Program-made: the position numbers and the translations under genes
Origin: Burkholderia pyrrocinia
Lineage (GTDB): Bacteria > Pseudomonadota > Gammaproteobacteria > Burkholderiales > Burkholderiaceae
Length of the DNA stretch: 64,000 bases
Direction of reading: 5' to 3'
NCBI RefSeq assembly: GCF_001028665.1
Contig: NZ_CP011504.1
Coordinates: forward strand, 1,302,001 to 1,366,000
The notes under the pieces: model-generated
Database searches by the model: none
What the model was told of the DNA's origin: nothing
Seen by the model: only the letters and a program-made list of their open reading frames with translations
Shown: in pieces, positions 55,153-63,897 of the stretch
Position numbering within the stretch: the first letter of the stretch is position 1
Layout: the number at the start of each line of letters is the position of its first letter

Positions 55153-56241
55153 ATGTCTGCACGCCGTCATTTCCTTCATGCGACGCGCCGCCGCCTGCTG
55201 GCGCTCTGCGCGTTCGCGACCCTCGCGCCGGCGCTGGCCCATGCCGCGCCGCTGTATCCCGGCGAGGACGCACTGTACGAGAAGGCCGCCGACGAAGGGC
55301 TCGTCGTGTCGTTCGACACGGGCCCGGAATGGGCGAACTGGAAATCGCTGTTCGCCGAATTCCGCAAGCGCTACCCGAAGGTCGAGATCACGTACAACGA
55401 CATCGGCTCGGCGGCAACGGTCGTCGCGCTCGACAAGTCGCGACGCCGCCCGCAGGCCGACACCGCGTACTACTTCGCGGCGTCGGCGCTCGATGCGACG
55501 GCCAAGGACGTCGTCGCGCCGTTCAAGCCGGTCAATTTCGACAAGCTGCCGCCGGTGTTCCGCGCGGCCGACGGCCGCTGGTTCGCCGTGCATTCGCTGA
55601 ACATCGCGTTGCTCGTCAACCGGAAGCTGGTGAAGAACGTGCCGCAGCGCTGGTCCGACCTGCTGAAGCCCGAATATCGCAATGCGGTCGTCTATCTCGA
55701 CCCGCGTTCGACCGGGCAGGGGCAGGTCGCCGTGTTCGCTGCCGCCTATGCGAACGGCGGCAGCGTCGACAACCCGAAGCCGGGCGCGGAGTTCTTCGGC
55801 AAGCTGAAGCAGGCGGGCAACGTGCTGCGCGTCGAGGGGACGACGCCGTACGCGAAGTTCGTCAAGGGCGAGATTCCGATCCTGATCGGCTACGAGAACG
55901 ACGGGCTCAAGGCCAAGTACACGGACGGCATGGGCGACGCGGCCGAAGTCGTGATTCCGCAGGACGGCAGCGTCTCGGCGCCGTACGCGATGAGTCTCGT
56001 GAAGAACGGCCCGAACCCGGCCGCCGCGCAGTTGTGGCTCAACCTCGTGATGAGCGATGTCGGCCAGGCGCTGTTCGCGCAGGGCTACGTGCGCCCGGCC
56101 GTACCCGGCACGCCGGTCGCGCAGGAGGTTGCCGCGAAGCTGCCGAACGCGCCGCAGGTGCGTCCGCTCGACGTCGCGAAGGCCGCGACGCGCAAGGCCG
56201 AGGTCGACCAGCTCTGGTCGCAGGCCACGCTCGGCAAGTAA
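55153..56241 (+). CDS. Extracellular solute-binding protein, family 1
   Basis: A 362-residue periplasmic binding protein with signal peptide ending ALAHA. Its core is VVSFDTGPEWANWKSLFAEFRKRYPKVEITYNDIGSAATVVALDKS, then DTAYYFAASALDA and NRKLVKNVPQRWSDLLKPEYRN. This is the PotD/AfuA/PhnS-like fold. The substrate is unassigned: iron, phosphonate, polyamine and organophosphate importers share it. AACGGAG precedes the ATG. The order permease-ATPase-binding protein-permease is less common than binding protein first. Confidence 0.88.
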   Translation: MSARRHFLHATRRRLLALCAFATLAPALAHAAPLYPGEDALYEKAADEGLVVSFDTGPEWANWKSLFAEFRKRYPKVEITYNDIGSAATVVALDKSRRRPQADTAYYFAASALDATAKDVVAPFKPVNFDKLPPVFRAADGRWFAVHSLNIALLVNRKLVKNVPQRWSDLLKPEYRNAVVYLDPRSTGQGQVAVFAAAYANGGSVDNPKPGAEFFGKLKQAGNVLRVEGTTPYAKFVKGEIPILIGYENDGLKAKYTDGMGDAAEVVIPQDGSVSAPYAMSLVKNGPNPAAAQLWLNLVMSDVGQALFAQGYVRPAVPGTPVAQEVAAKLPNAPQVRPLDVAKAATRKAEVDQLWSQATLGK

Positions 56242-56251
56242 GGGGCGCGCG

Positions 56252-57082
56252 ATGCGGAGCTCTTCCATGCAGCGCGGCGTGCTGCGCCGCTACGGCGCGG
56301 TGCCGGCGGCCGGGCTGTTCGCGGTGTGCTTCGCGCTGCCGCTCGCCGCGCTTGTCGGCGCCGCGTTCGACGGCGGCGGTCGTGCGTTCGCCGCGGTATT
56401 CGGCGATCCGCTCGTCGCCGACGCCATCGTGCGCTCGCTGGCGCTCGCGATCGGCGCCGGCACGCTGTCCGTCGCGGTCGGCGTGCCGGTCGCGTTCGTG
56501 CTGGCCGGGCAGTCGCCGGCGCGCCGCCGCTGGTCGCTCGCGCTGCTCGGCGTGCCGCTCGCGTTCTCCGGCCTCGTGATCGCGTACGGCTTCATCCTCG
56601 TGTTCGGCCGCGCCGGTTTCGTGACGACGCTGCTGGCGTCGCTCGGCGCGGACCCGACCGTGGTCGGCGGCGCGATCTACACGATGCCGGGGCTCGCTTT
56701 CGCGTACGCGTACTACCTGATCCCGCGCGTCGCGCTGATCCTCTACCCGGCGCTCGCGAATCTCGACCGGCGGCCGCTCGAGGCGGCGCTGACGCTCGGC
56801 GCGCGGCCGTGGCGCGCGTGGTTCGACGTCGCGTGGCGCGAGCTGTGGCCGTCGATCGCGTCGGCGTGGTGCCTCGTCAGCGCGATCGCGCTCGGCACGT
56901 ACGGCACGGCGCTCGCGCTGGCCGGCACGCAGATCAACATCCTGCCGCTGCTGATGTACCTGAAGCTGTCCGACGGACAGACCGATTTCTCGCAGGCCGC
57001 CGTGCTGTCGATCGTGCTGACGGCGCTCTGCACCTGCGTTCTTGCACTGGGGGAAGGACTTGCACGGCAACGACATCATTGA
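56252..57082 (+). CDS. ABC transporter permease
   Basis: A 276-residue permease, partner of the one at 53226. Six membrane helices and the EAA loop PLEAALTLGARPWRAWFDVAWRELWPSI. AGGGGCGCG lies before the ATG, 10 bases after the binding-protein stop. It completes the importer. Its last codons overlap the start of the LOG-like gene. Confidence 0.85.
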   Translation: MRSSSMQRGVLRRYGAVPAAGLFAVCFALPLAALVGAAFDGGGRAFAAVFGDPLVADAIVRSLALAIGAGTLSVAVGVPVAFVLAGQSPARRRWSLALLGVPLAFSGLVIAYGFILVFGRAGFVTTLLASLGADPTVVGGAIYTMPGLAFAYAYYLIPRVALILYPALANLDRRPLEAALTLGARPWRAWFDVAWRELWPSIASAWCLVSAIALGTYGTALALAGTQINILPLLMYLKLSDGQTDFSQAAVLSIVLTALCTCVLALGEGLARQRHH

Positions 57083-57608
57083 ATGGTCGAGCGAGGCGCG
57101 CGACGCGCTGGCGCAACTCGCGCAACGGCAGCGCGGCGCGACCCGGCACCGGATGCCGGTCGGCGTGATCGGCCCGCGCGATGCGACGGACGCCCAGTTC
57201 GCCATCGCCGAGCGAATCGCGCACGGGCTCGCGGCGGCGGGCGTCGCGATCGTCGGCGGCGGCAAGCAGGGCGTGATGGAGGCGGCCGCGCGCGGCGCGC
57301 AGGCGGCGGGCGGATGCGCGATCGGGTTGCTGCCCGAGGACGATGCGCAGCACGCGAATCCGTACCTGACCGTCGCGCTGCCGACCGGGCTCGGCATCAC
57401 GCGCAACGCGCTGATCGCTCGCGCATCGCTGTGCCTGATCGCGGTCGGCGGCGGCCTCGGCACGCTGTCCGAAATCGCGCTGGGGCTGCAATGGGGCAAG
57501 CCGGTGTTCACGATTTGCGACGCGCCGCAGGTGGCGGGCGTCGAGAACTTCGACGAAGCGGACCTGCTCGTCGCGCGAGTCGCGCAGTGGCTGTCCGGTT
57601 CGGCGTAG
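57060..57608 (+). CDS. LOG/TIGR00725-like nucleotide-binding protein
   Basis: A roughly 182-residue Rossmann-fold protein. VGVIGPRDATDAQFAIAERIAHGLAAAGVAIVGGGKQGVMEAAARGA is followed by the glycine motif AVGGGLGTLSEIALGLQWGKPV, the signature of LOG-type and MoCo-carrier-like proteins (PGGxGTxxE-like). It may be a nucleotide hydrolase or binder. The start is uncertain: TTG at 57060 has GGGGGAAGG nearby, another TTG lies at 57042, and an ATG at 57153 follows no site. It overlaps the permease 3' end by 23 bases, so it may be in the same transcript. Confidence 0.75.
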   Translation: MHGNDIIEWSSEARDALAQLAQRQRGATRHRMPVGVIGPRDATDAQFAIAERIAHGLAAAGVAIVGGGKQGVMEAAARGAQAAGGCAIGLLPEDDAQHANPYLTVALPTGLGITRNALIARASLCLIAVGGGLGTLSEIALGLQWGKPVFTICDAPQVAGVENFDEADLLVARVAQWLSGSA

Positions 57609-57676
57609 GTCGGCATTCCGGGTAACCGGATGCATCGTCTCGGTTGGTATCGATTGGATAAATAGGAATCCTCTAC

Positions 57677-58876
57677 ATGAAGAAGTTCACTTTTGCGCTT
57701 TGCGTTGCCGGCGGCCTCTGCACGGCGGCGCATGCGCAAGGCACCGTCACGCTCTACGGGATCGTCGACGCGGGTTTGGGGTACGCGAGCAACCAGCGCG
57801 TCGCGACGAGCAAGGGAGTGCTCGGTTCGCCGGTCGCGTATCGCGGCGCGTCGAGCTACAGTTTCGCGAGCGGTACGTGGTCCGGCAGCCGCTGGGGGCT
57901 GAAGGGCAAGGAAGATCTCGGCGATGGGCTCGCGGCCGTCTTCCAGCTCGAGAGCGGCTTCAACATCGGCACCGGGCAGCTCGGCCAGGGCGGGCGGATG
58001 TTCGGCCGCCAGGCGTGGATGGGGCTGTCGAGCACGCGCTACGGCACGCTGACGATGGGCCGCCAGTACGATCCGATCGTCGATTTCGTCGGCTCGATCG
58101 GGCCCGGCTCGTTCCTGACCGGCATGGGTGCGCATCCGGGCGATCTCGACAACATCGACAACCAGTCGCGCGAGAACAATTCGGTCAAGTACGTGAGCCC
58201 GTCGTTCGGCGGCTTCACGTTCGGCGGGCTGTACGGCTTCGGCAACCAGGCGGGCAGCGCGAAGAACCAGAACACGTGGAGCGTCGGCGGCCAGTACGTG
58301 AACGGGCCGTTCGCGATCGGCGCGGCCTACCTGTATGCGACCAACGCATTCGGCGCGAACGGCGGCGCATGGACCGGCTCGTACGACGGCACCTTCGCGT
58401 CGTCGATCAACGAGGGTTTTGCGTCGTCGAAGAGCATGCAGATCGTTGCGGCCGCGTCGACCTACCAGATCGGCGCGGTGACGCTGGGCCTGTCGTACAG
58501 CAACACGCAGTACCGGGCGGGCGCGTTCTCGACGTTCCGGGGCAACGCGACCTACAACTCGGTCGGCGGCACGGCGTCGTGGCAGGTGTCGCCGGCGCTG
58601 CGCGTCGCGGCCGGCTACGACTTCACGCGCGGCAGTTCGGTCGGCGGGGAAGCCGCGCCGAAGTATCACCAGTTGAACCTGGCGTCGTACTACACCCTGT
58701 CGAAGCGGACCGCGCTCTACGGTCTCGTCGGCTACCAGAAGGCGAGCGGCAAGACGCTCGACCCGTACGGCAACGTCGTCGCCGCGACGGCGTCGGTCGG
58801 CGACGTCGGCAACGGCATCTCGTCCGCCGGCAACACGCAGACGCTCGTGCGGATCGGCATGCGGCATACGTTCTGA
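57677..58876 (+). CDS. Gram-negative trimeric porin
   Basis: A 399-residue outer-membrane porin: signal peptide ending AHAQ, then GTVTLYGIVDAGLGYASN, the typical Burkholderia/Neisseria opening. SRWGLKGKEDLGDGLAAVFQLESGFNIGTG and GRQAWMGLSSTRYGTLTMGRQY are strongly conserved in this family, and the chain ends in F (VRIGMRHTF). It admits small solutes. TAGGAAT precedes the ATG and a strong terminator follows. Confidence 0.94.
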   Translation: MKKFTFALCVAGGLCTAAHAQGTVTLYGIVDAGLGYASNQRVATSKGVLGSPVAYRGASSYSFASGTWSGSRWGLKGKEDLGDGLAAVFQLESGFNIGTGQLGQGGRMFGRQAWMGLSSTRYGTLTMGRQYDPIVDFVGSIGPGSFLTGMGAHPGDLDNIDNQSRENNSVKYVSPSFGGFTFGGLYGFGNQAGSAKNQNTWSVGGQYVNGPFAIGAAYLYATNAFGANGGAWTGSYDGTFASSINEGFASSKSMQIVAAASTYQIGAVTLGLSYSNTQYRAGAFSTFRGNATYNSVGGTASWQVSPALRVAAGYDFTRGSSVGGEAAPKYHQLNLASYYTLSKRTALYGLVGYQKASGKTLDPYGNVVAATASVGDVGNGISSAGNTQTLVRIGMRHTF

Positions 58877-58910
58877 TCGTCGCACGATCGCACTCCGGCG
58901 AATTCGATTG

Positions 58911-58938
58911 GCCCTCGCATGTCGCGAGGGCTTTTTTT
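58911..58938 (+). terminator. Rho-independent terminator of the porin gene
   Basis: GCCCTCGC and GCGAGGGC form a perfect 8-bp stem with a 5-base loop, followed by seven T residues. It lies 34 bases after the stop. Confidence 0.95.
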
Positions 58939-59046
58939 CGTCCGGTCGATCGCCCGGATCATGCCGGGCCCGGACTTGAAATGGGCGGAGCAACCCGCCA
59001 TATTGGCTGCGCATGAACTTTCAACGACGCCTCCAGAGGATTCCCG

Positions 59047-59241
59047 ATGCGCCTTCTGCTTGCCCTGCTGCTGCCGTGGTTCCAGTTCTTCACGATCGGC
59101 CGCCCGATCGCTGGCGTGATCTGCCTGATCCTGCAACTCACGATCATCGGCTGGCTGCCGGCCGCGATCTGGTCGGTGTATGCGCTGAGCCAGTACAAGA
59201 CTGATCAAAAGATCGAGGCGGCGCTGCGCGAGCGGCGGTAA
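59047..59241 (+). CDS. YqaE/Pmp3-family small membrane protein
   Basis: A 64-residue protein with two membrane helices (LLLALLLPWFQFFTIG; GVICLILQLTIIGWLPAAIWSVYAL), a short charged tail and the Pmp3 hallmark of a glycine-rich turn between helices. Pmp3 peptides affect membrane potential and stress tolerance. AGAGGA precedes the ATG. It stands alone between the porin terminator and hipA. Confidence 0.8.
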   Translation: MRLLLALLLPWFQFFTIGRPIAGVICLILQLTIIGWLPAAIWSVYALSQYKTDQKIEAALRERR

Positions 59242-59294
59242 GCGGCGGGAGTTCCCCTGACCGCTGCTTCTGAAGTTCGAGAGTGAGATTCTTA

Positions 59295-59360
59295 TTTCAG
59301 TAGAAATTTATATAATTAAGCTATGATGGATGGCATGATTTATATAGATTTCTGCTGAAA
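59295..59360. promoter_or_regulatory. Long inverted-repeat operator/promoter of hipA-hipB
   Basis: Two 21-base arms (59295-59315, opening TTTCAGTAGAAAT, and 59340-59360, closing ATTTCTGCTGAAA) are complementary except at two positions, with a 24-base spacer. The region is strikingly AT-rich. A perfect -10 box TATAAT (59311-59316) overlaps the left arm, and the right arm ends on the A of the hipA ATG. Autoregulation by the HipB-like protein is inferred. Confidence 0.82.
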
Positions 59361-60676
59361 TGAACGCTTCCTGCACGATCCAGCTCCACTCCGACGGCAC
59401 TTGGCACGACGTCGGCGTCGTCACCCTGTTCGGCGAGCCCGACGAGGGCTGGCGTGGTCGCACCTACACGGGTTACGACGTCGAATGGATCGTCCGGCAT
59501 CAATTCGCCCGCGATGCGCACGCGATGGCGTGCGGTTTTCCGGTCGATCTCGAGCCGCTGGTGACGCCCCACTGGCCGATTTTCCTGATCGATTTGCTGC
59601 CGCAAGGCTTCGGCCGTCAGGAGTTGTTGCGCCGCCTCGATTTGCCGGAAACAGCCGAGGAACGTGCCGACTGGCCGTTGCTGCTCGCGGGAGCCGGCAA
59701 CTCGATCGGCAATCTGCGCGTCAAGGAAGCCGCGCAGTGGCTCGCCGAGCACGAGGGGCCGCAGCAAGGGTTTACCGACGACGACGTTGCCGCACGCGGA
59801 GACGCATTCAGCGAATATCTCGCCGAACACGGATTCTTCGTCGCGGGCTCCTCGGGCGTGCAGGGAGAGTGGCCGAAGCTGCTGCTGACCCGTGCCGACG
59901 ACGGACTGCTCTATCTCGATCACACGCTGCCCGACGCGCGCGCGGTCGCACACTACATCGTCAAGTTCGGACGCGGCACGAACGAGCGTCTTGCACAGAT
60001 CCTTCGTCACGAAGCGCCCTACATGGCACTGGCCCAGCGTCTTGGATTGCGCGTGCATGCGCCGCTGACGCTGCGCGATCGGTCGCTATTCATTCCGCGG
60101 TTCGATCGCGCGCGCGTTGGTGGCGGCGTTGTCCGGTTCGCTCAGGAAAGCATTGCGTCGCTAACCGGAAAGGCTGGCTTCGGCGTCGTGCCGAGTCACG
60201 ACGAGGTGTGCGGGCATCTCGTACGCAGATGCACGGATCCTCAAGCCGAGGTGGCCGAGTATCTGTGCCGCGACGTCGCAAATCTCGCGTTGGGGAACAA
60301 AGACAATCATGCGCGGAACACGGCATTGCAACGCGACTTCGATGGGCGCGTTGCGTTGACGCCGCTTTACGACTTCGCACCGATGTATCTGCATCCCGAC
60401 GGCATTGCAAGGCGCATCCGCTGGGAAGGAAATGACGGTGGTCGGCCAGACTGGGCGCGAGTACTCGATGCGGTCGTCCGGTCGAGCGAGCCGCAGGCGG
60501 GGGAGGCGCATGCCGCGCTGGATCGCGACGCATTGAGGGCACGGCTGCACGCAATGGCGCCGCACTTGCAGGAGATCGCCGATCGGGGCGTCGATCTCGG
60601 ACTGGAGCACGATGTGCATGCTTTCCTGAAACCGGGCATCGAGCGGCTCGCCCGCGAACTGGATGCACTGCGCTAG
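59360..60676 (+). CDS. HipA-family serine/threonine kinase toxin
   Basis: A 438-residue HipA-like kinase. The ATP-binding strand has HYIVKFGRGTN. The catalytic loop NLALGNKDNHARNTAL carries the catalytic aspartate and the metal-binding asparagine. LTPLYDFAPM is the DFG-like element. The N-terminal part has the HipA couple-domain pattern VGVVTLFGEPDEGWRGRTYTGY. HipA kinases such as E. coli HipA phosphorylate aminoacyl-tRNA synthetases and cause growth arrest. The right arm of the operator overlaps its start and no ribosome site is seen, so it may be leaderless. The antitoxin-like gene lies downstream, the reverse of E. coli. Confidence 0.85.
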   Translation: MNASCTIQLHSDGTWHDVGVVTLFGEPDEGWRGRTYTGYDVEWIVRHQFARDAHAMACGFPVDLEPLVTPHWPIFLIDLLPQGFGRQELLRRLDLPETAEERADWPLLLAGAGNSIGNLRVKEAAQWLAEHEGPQQGFTDDDVAARGDAFSEYLAEHGFFVAGSSGVQGEWPKLLLTRADDGLLYLDHTLPDARAVAHYIVKFGRGTNERLAQILRHEAPYMALAQRLGLRVHAPLTLRDRSLFIPRFDRARVGGGVVRFAQESIASLTGKAGFGVVPSHDEVCGHLVRRCTDPQAEVAEYLCRDVANLALGNKDNHARNTALQRDFDGRVALTPLYDFAPMYLHPDGIARRIRWEGNDGGRPDWARVLDAVVRSSEPQAGEAHAALDRDALRARLHAMAPHLQEIADRGVDLGLEHDVHAFLKPGIERLARELDALR

Positions 60677-60690
60677 GCGAGGGCAACACG

Positions 60691-60978
60691 ATGGACAAAC
60701 GCTATAACGCAATGTCGCTTCCCGAACAGCTCGCATTACGGCGGCAAGCGATCGAGGACGTTCTCGCGCATCCCGAGTGGTCGCTGCGCGAATCCGTGCG
60801 TCATCTGAAGCAGACGATGCGGCTGACGAGCGCCGAGATGGCGAAGCTCGCCGGTGTGTCGACGAAGACGATTCAGGATATCGAGCAGGGCCGCAGCGAC
60901 GGGACGGTACAGACGATGAACCGCATATTCGGCATGCTGGGATTGAAGCTCGGCGTCGTGCGGCGGGCGCCGCAATAA
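60691..60978 (+). CDS. HipB-like XRE-family antitoxin
   Basis: A 95-residue DNA-binding protein. A helix-turn-helix of XRE type runs LTSAEMAKLAGVSTKTIQDIEQGRSDGTVQTMNRIFGMLGLKL (about 47-90). The N-terminal 45 residues form helices, unusual for HipB and possibly involved in toxin binding. GAGG precedes the ATG, 14 bases after hipA. It should bind the inverted repeat before hipA and neutralise the kinase. Confidence 0.85.
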   Translation: MDKRYNAMSLPEQLALRRQAIEDVLAHPEWSLRESVRHLKQTMRLTSAEMAKLAGVSTKTIQDIEQGRSDGTVQTMNRIFGMLGLKLGVVRRAPQ

Positions 60979-61082
60979 CGCACGCGGAGGAAGAGGCAGC
61001 GCATCGCGTATCGATCGCGCGATCGATGCGCGCCGCGCCCGGGCCACGCGCGTGGCGCGATCGCCCGGCCGGCGCCCTGGCT

Positions 61083-61262
61083 TTACTTCACCGCAAACAG
61101 CGTCAGGTTCATGAAGATCTTGAACGCATAGCCGAGCGTGACGGCGCCGGCCACGCCGCCCGCCCACAGGACGACGAACCACATCCAGCCGCGCATCCGC
61201 GGCCGCGGCGCCACGGGCGGGCGATCGGCGGAATCAGTGGTGGTAGTAATGCTGGTCTTCAT
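61083..61262 (-). CDS. DUF2474 small membrane protein of the cio operon
   Basis: A 59-residue protein: a hydrophilic start (MKTSITTTTDSADRPP), then one membrane helix in the block RMRGWMWFVVLWAGGVAGAVTLGYAF. It is the short protein (DUF2474) often encoded after cioAB, comparable to CydX, and is probably an accessory subunit of the oxidase. The ATG lies inside the last 29 bases of cioB, behind AAGGTG, so translation is coupled. It is easily missed because of its length. Confidence 0.82.
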   Translation of the reverse strand: MKTSITTTTDSADRPPVAPRPRMRGWMWFVVLWAGGVAGAVTLGYAFKIFMNLTLFAVK

Positions 61263-62241
61263 GGCGCACCTTGCCTCGGAATACCCAGTAACCCATCGTC
61301 GTGTAGGCGATGATGATCGGAAGGATAACCGCTGCGCCGACCAGCGTGAAGGTCTGGCTGGAACGCGGCGCGGCCGCTTCCCAGATCGTCATCGTCTGAG
61401 GGATCGCATACGGGAACAGCGTGACGAGCAGGCCGACGTAGCCCAGCAGCACGAGCGCCAGCGCGAGCACGAACGGCGTCATGTCGTGCCGGTCGCGCAC
61501 CGCGCGACGCATCCACACCGCGCACCCGGCGACCAGGAACGGCACCGGCAGCAGGCGCCAGAACAGCCCCGAATCGAACCAGCGCTGCGCGATGGCCGGA
61601 TCCTGCAGCGGCGTCCACAGGCTGACGACCGCGATGAAGCCGAGCAGCACGACGGTCAGCGGCCACACGACCCGATGCAGCCGGCGCTGCAGGTCGCCTT
61701 CGGTCTTCGCGACGAGCCAGCAGCAGCCGAGCAGCGCATAGGTCACGATCAGGCCGAGGCCCGTCAGCAGGCTGAACGGGGTCAGCCAGTCGAACGCGTC
61801 GCCCGCGAACACGCCGTCCTTCACGTTGATGCCCTGCAGGAACGCGCCGAGCGCGATCCCCTGGAACAGCGTCGCGCCGGCCGAGCCGCCGATGAACGCG
61901 AGATCCCACAGCTGCTTGGTGCGCCGCGCCTTCGCGCGGATCTCGAACGACACGCCGCGGAAGATCAGGCAGACCAGCATGAAGATCAGCGGCAGGTACA
62001 GCGCCGACAGCACGGTCGAATAGACGATCGGGAACACCGCGAACAGCCCGGCGCCGCCGAGCACGAGCCAGGTCTCGTTGCCGTCCCACACGGGTGCGAC
62101 CGTATTCATCATCAGGTCGCGTTCCTTCTCGTCCGGGAAGAACGGGAAGACGATGCCGATGCCGAGGTCGAAGCCGTCGAGCACGACGTACATGAAGAGC
62201 CCCAATGCGATGATCGCGGCCCAGATTACGGTGACGTCCAT
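61234..62241 (-). CDS. cioB: Cytochrome bd-type (cyanide-insensitive) oxidase subunit II
   Basis: A 335-residue inner-membrane subunit with eight or nine helices. MDVTVIWAAIIALGLFMYVVLDGFDLGIGIVFPF and PVWDGNETWLVLGGAGLFAVFP are the CydB/CioB signatures. It pairs with the upstream subunit I to reduce oxygen with quinol. The ATG at 62241 lies 29 bases after subunit I, with a weak ribosome site. A histidine-rich tail, HEDQHYYHH, ends it. Confidence 0.93.
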   Translation of the reverse strand: MDVTVIWAAIIALGLFMYVVLDGFDLGIGIVFPFFPDEKERDLMMNTVAPVWDGNETWLVLGGAGLFAVFPIVYSTVLSALYLPLIFMLVCLIFRGVSFEIRAKARRTKQLWDLAFIGGSAGATLFQGIALGAFLQGINVKDGVFAGDAFDWLTPFSLLTGLGLIVTYALLGCCWLVAKTEGDLQRRLHRVVWPLTVVLLGFIAVVSLWTPLQDPAIAQRWFDSGLFWRLLPVPFLVAGCAVWMRRAVRDRHDMTPFVLALALVLLGYVGLLVTLFPYAIPQTMTIWEAAAPRSSQTFTLVGAAVILPIIIAYTTMGYWVFRGKVRHEDQHYYHH

Positions 62242-62270
62242 AAGTTTTCTCGTGTGCGGATGGGGTGGGC

Positions 62271-63683
62271 TCAGACGGTCTCGATCAGCTCGTCGACGGC
62301 CGACATCGGGCGGCGCGCGGTGTGATCGGGGCGCGTGTCGGGCGTGTCGTCGTGCTTCACGTCGGGCAGCGCGGGGCCGGCCTTCATCAGCTTCAGCATG
62401 TAGTACACGCCGGTGCCGAACACGAGGAAGTACACGATCACGAACGTCATCATCGACAGGCTGACCTGCTGCACCGACAGCGGCGACACGGCCTGCGCGG
62501 TGCGCATCACGCCATACACGACCCACGGCTGGCGGCCCGCTTCGGTCGTCACCCAGCCCGCGAGCAGCGACACGAAGCCGGTCGGGCCCATCACGAGCGC
62601 GCAGCGCTGGAACCACTTCGATTCATACAGGCGGCCGCGGCGGCGCAGGAACCACGCGAGCGCGGCGAGGCCGATCATCGCGAAGCCGAGGCCGACCATG
62701 ATCCGGAAGCTCCAGAACACGACCGTCGAATTCGGGCGGTCCTCGGGCGGGAATTCCTTCAGCCCGCGGATCTCGCCGTCCCAGCTGTGCGTGAGGATCA
62801 GGCTGCCGAGGTGCGGCACCTTCACCGCGTAGCGGGTCGTTTCCGCCTTCATGTCGGGAATCCCGAACAGGTTCAGCGGCGTGCCGCCCTTCTCGGTTTC
62901 CCACAGCCCTTCGATCGCGGCGATCTTCGCGGGCTGGTGCTTCAGCGTGTTGATGCCGTGCTGGTCGCCGATCACGGCCTGCAGCGGCGCGAGCACGAGC
63001 AGCAGCCACAGTGCCATCGAGAACATCTTCTTCACGCTCTTGTCGCGGCGGCCCTTCAGCAGGTGCCACGCGCCCGTCGCGGCCACGACCAGCGCGGCGA
63101 CGATGAACGCGGCGATCGCCATGTGGAACAGGCGGTACGGGAACGACGGGTTGAAGATGATCGCGAACCAGTCGGTCGGCACGACGCGGCCGTCGACGAT
63201 CTCGAAGCCCTGCGGCGTCTGCATCCAGCTGTTCGACGCGAGGATCCAGAAGGTCGAGATCAGCGTGCCGACCGCGACCATCAGCGTCGCGCCGAAGTGT
63301 GCGCGCGGGCTTACGCGGTTCCAGCCGAACAGCATGATGCCGAGGAAGCCGGCCTCGAGGAAGAACGCGGTCATCACCTCGTACATCAGCAGCGGCCCGG
63401 TGACGGCGCCGGCGAAGCTCGAGAAGCCCGACCAGTTGGTGCCGAACTGGTAGCTCATCACGACGCCGGAGACGACGCCCATCCCGAACGCGACCGCGAA
63501 GATCTTCGACCAGAACAGACAGAGGGTTTTGTAGTACTGCTTGCCGGTCTTGAGCCAGCGATATTCGAGCACGGCGATGAAGCTGGCGAGGCCGATGCTC
63601 AGCGCCGGAAAGACGATGTGAAAGGAGACGGTGAACGCGAATTGCAGGCGGGCCAGATCGAGGGCCGAAAGTGCGGTGTCCAT
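62271..63683 (-). CDS. cioA: Cytochrome bd-type (cyanide-insensitive) oxidase subunit I
   Basis: A 470-residue subunit I. The heme-ligand histidine is in FTVSFHIVFPALS (about 19-22), another in YRLFHMAIAA, and GRQPWVVYGVMRT lies near the quinol side. It is short in the Q-loop, which marks the CIO branch rather than E. coli CydA, and the operon's DUF2474 partner supports this. I start at the ATG at 63683 (MDTALSALDLARLQFA); longer upstream frames are unsupported. It couples quinol oxidation to oxygen reduction at low oxygen or with cyanide present. An FNR/ANR box lies upstream. Confidence 0.94.
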   Translation of the reverse strand: MDTALSALDLARLQFAFTVSFHIVFPALSIGLASFIAVLEYRWLKTGKQYYKTLCLFWSKIFAVAFGMGVVSGVVMSYQFGTNWSGFSSFAGAVTGPLLMYEVMTAFFLEAGFLGIMLFGWNRVSPRAHFGATLMVAVGTLISTFWILASNSWMQTPQGFEIVDGRVVPTDWFAIIFNPSFPYRLFHMAIAAFIVAALVVAATGAWHLLKGRRDKSVKKMFSMALWLLLVLAPLQAVIGDQHGINTLKHQPAKIAAIEGLWETEKGGTPLNLFGIPDMKAETTRYAVKVPHLGSLILTHSWDGEIRGLKEFPPEDRPNSTVVFWSFRIMVGLGFAMIGLAALAWFLRRRGRLYESKWFQRCALVMGPTGFVSLLAGWVTTEAGRQPWVVYGVMRTAQAVSPLSVQQVSLSMMTFVIVYFLVFGTGVYYMLKLMKAGPALPDVKHDDTPDTRPDHTARRPMSAVDELIETV

Positions 63684-63843
63684 ACCAGATGACCGAAGCT
63701 GACGATACCCGCCGGCGGGTGCCGGCGGACCCCGGCCGACGGGCGGCGGGGTTGGCTGGAGTATGTGCCGCGATGTTGCACCGCGAAATGCGCCAACTCG
63801 TCGCAGATGTCCAGCCCGCCGCGTGCGATTTCGGGATAAATCG

Positions 63844-63857
63844 TTGATTCGTATCAA
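63844..63857 (-). promoter_or_regulatory. Perfect FNR/ANR box upstream of cioAB
   Basis: TTGAT-TCGT-ATCAA matches the FNR/ANR consensus TTGAT-N4-ATCAA at every position. It lies 160 bases before cioA, so low-oxygen control of the bd-type oxidase is likely. Confidence 0.85.
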
Positions 63858-63897
63858 GAAGGCCGTTCGCGGCGCGTGCGGCCGCGGCGTGGCGGTC

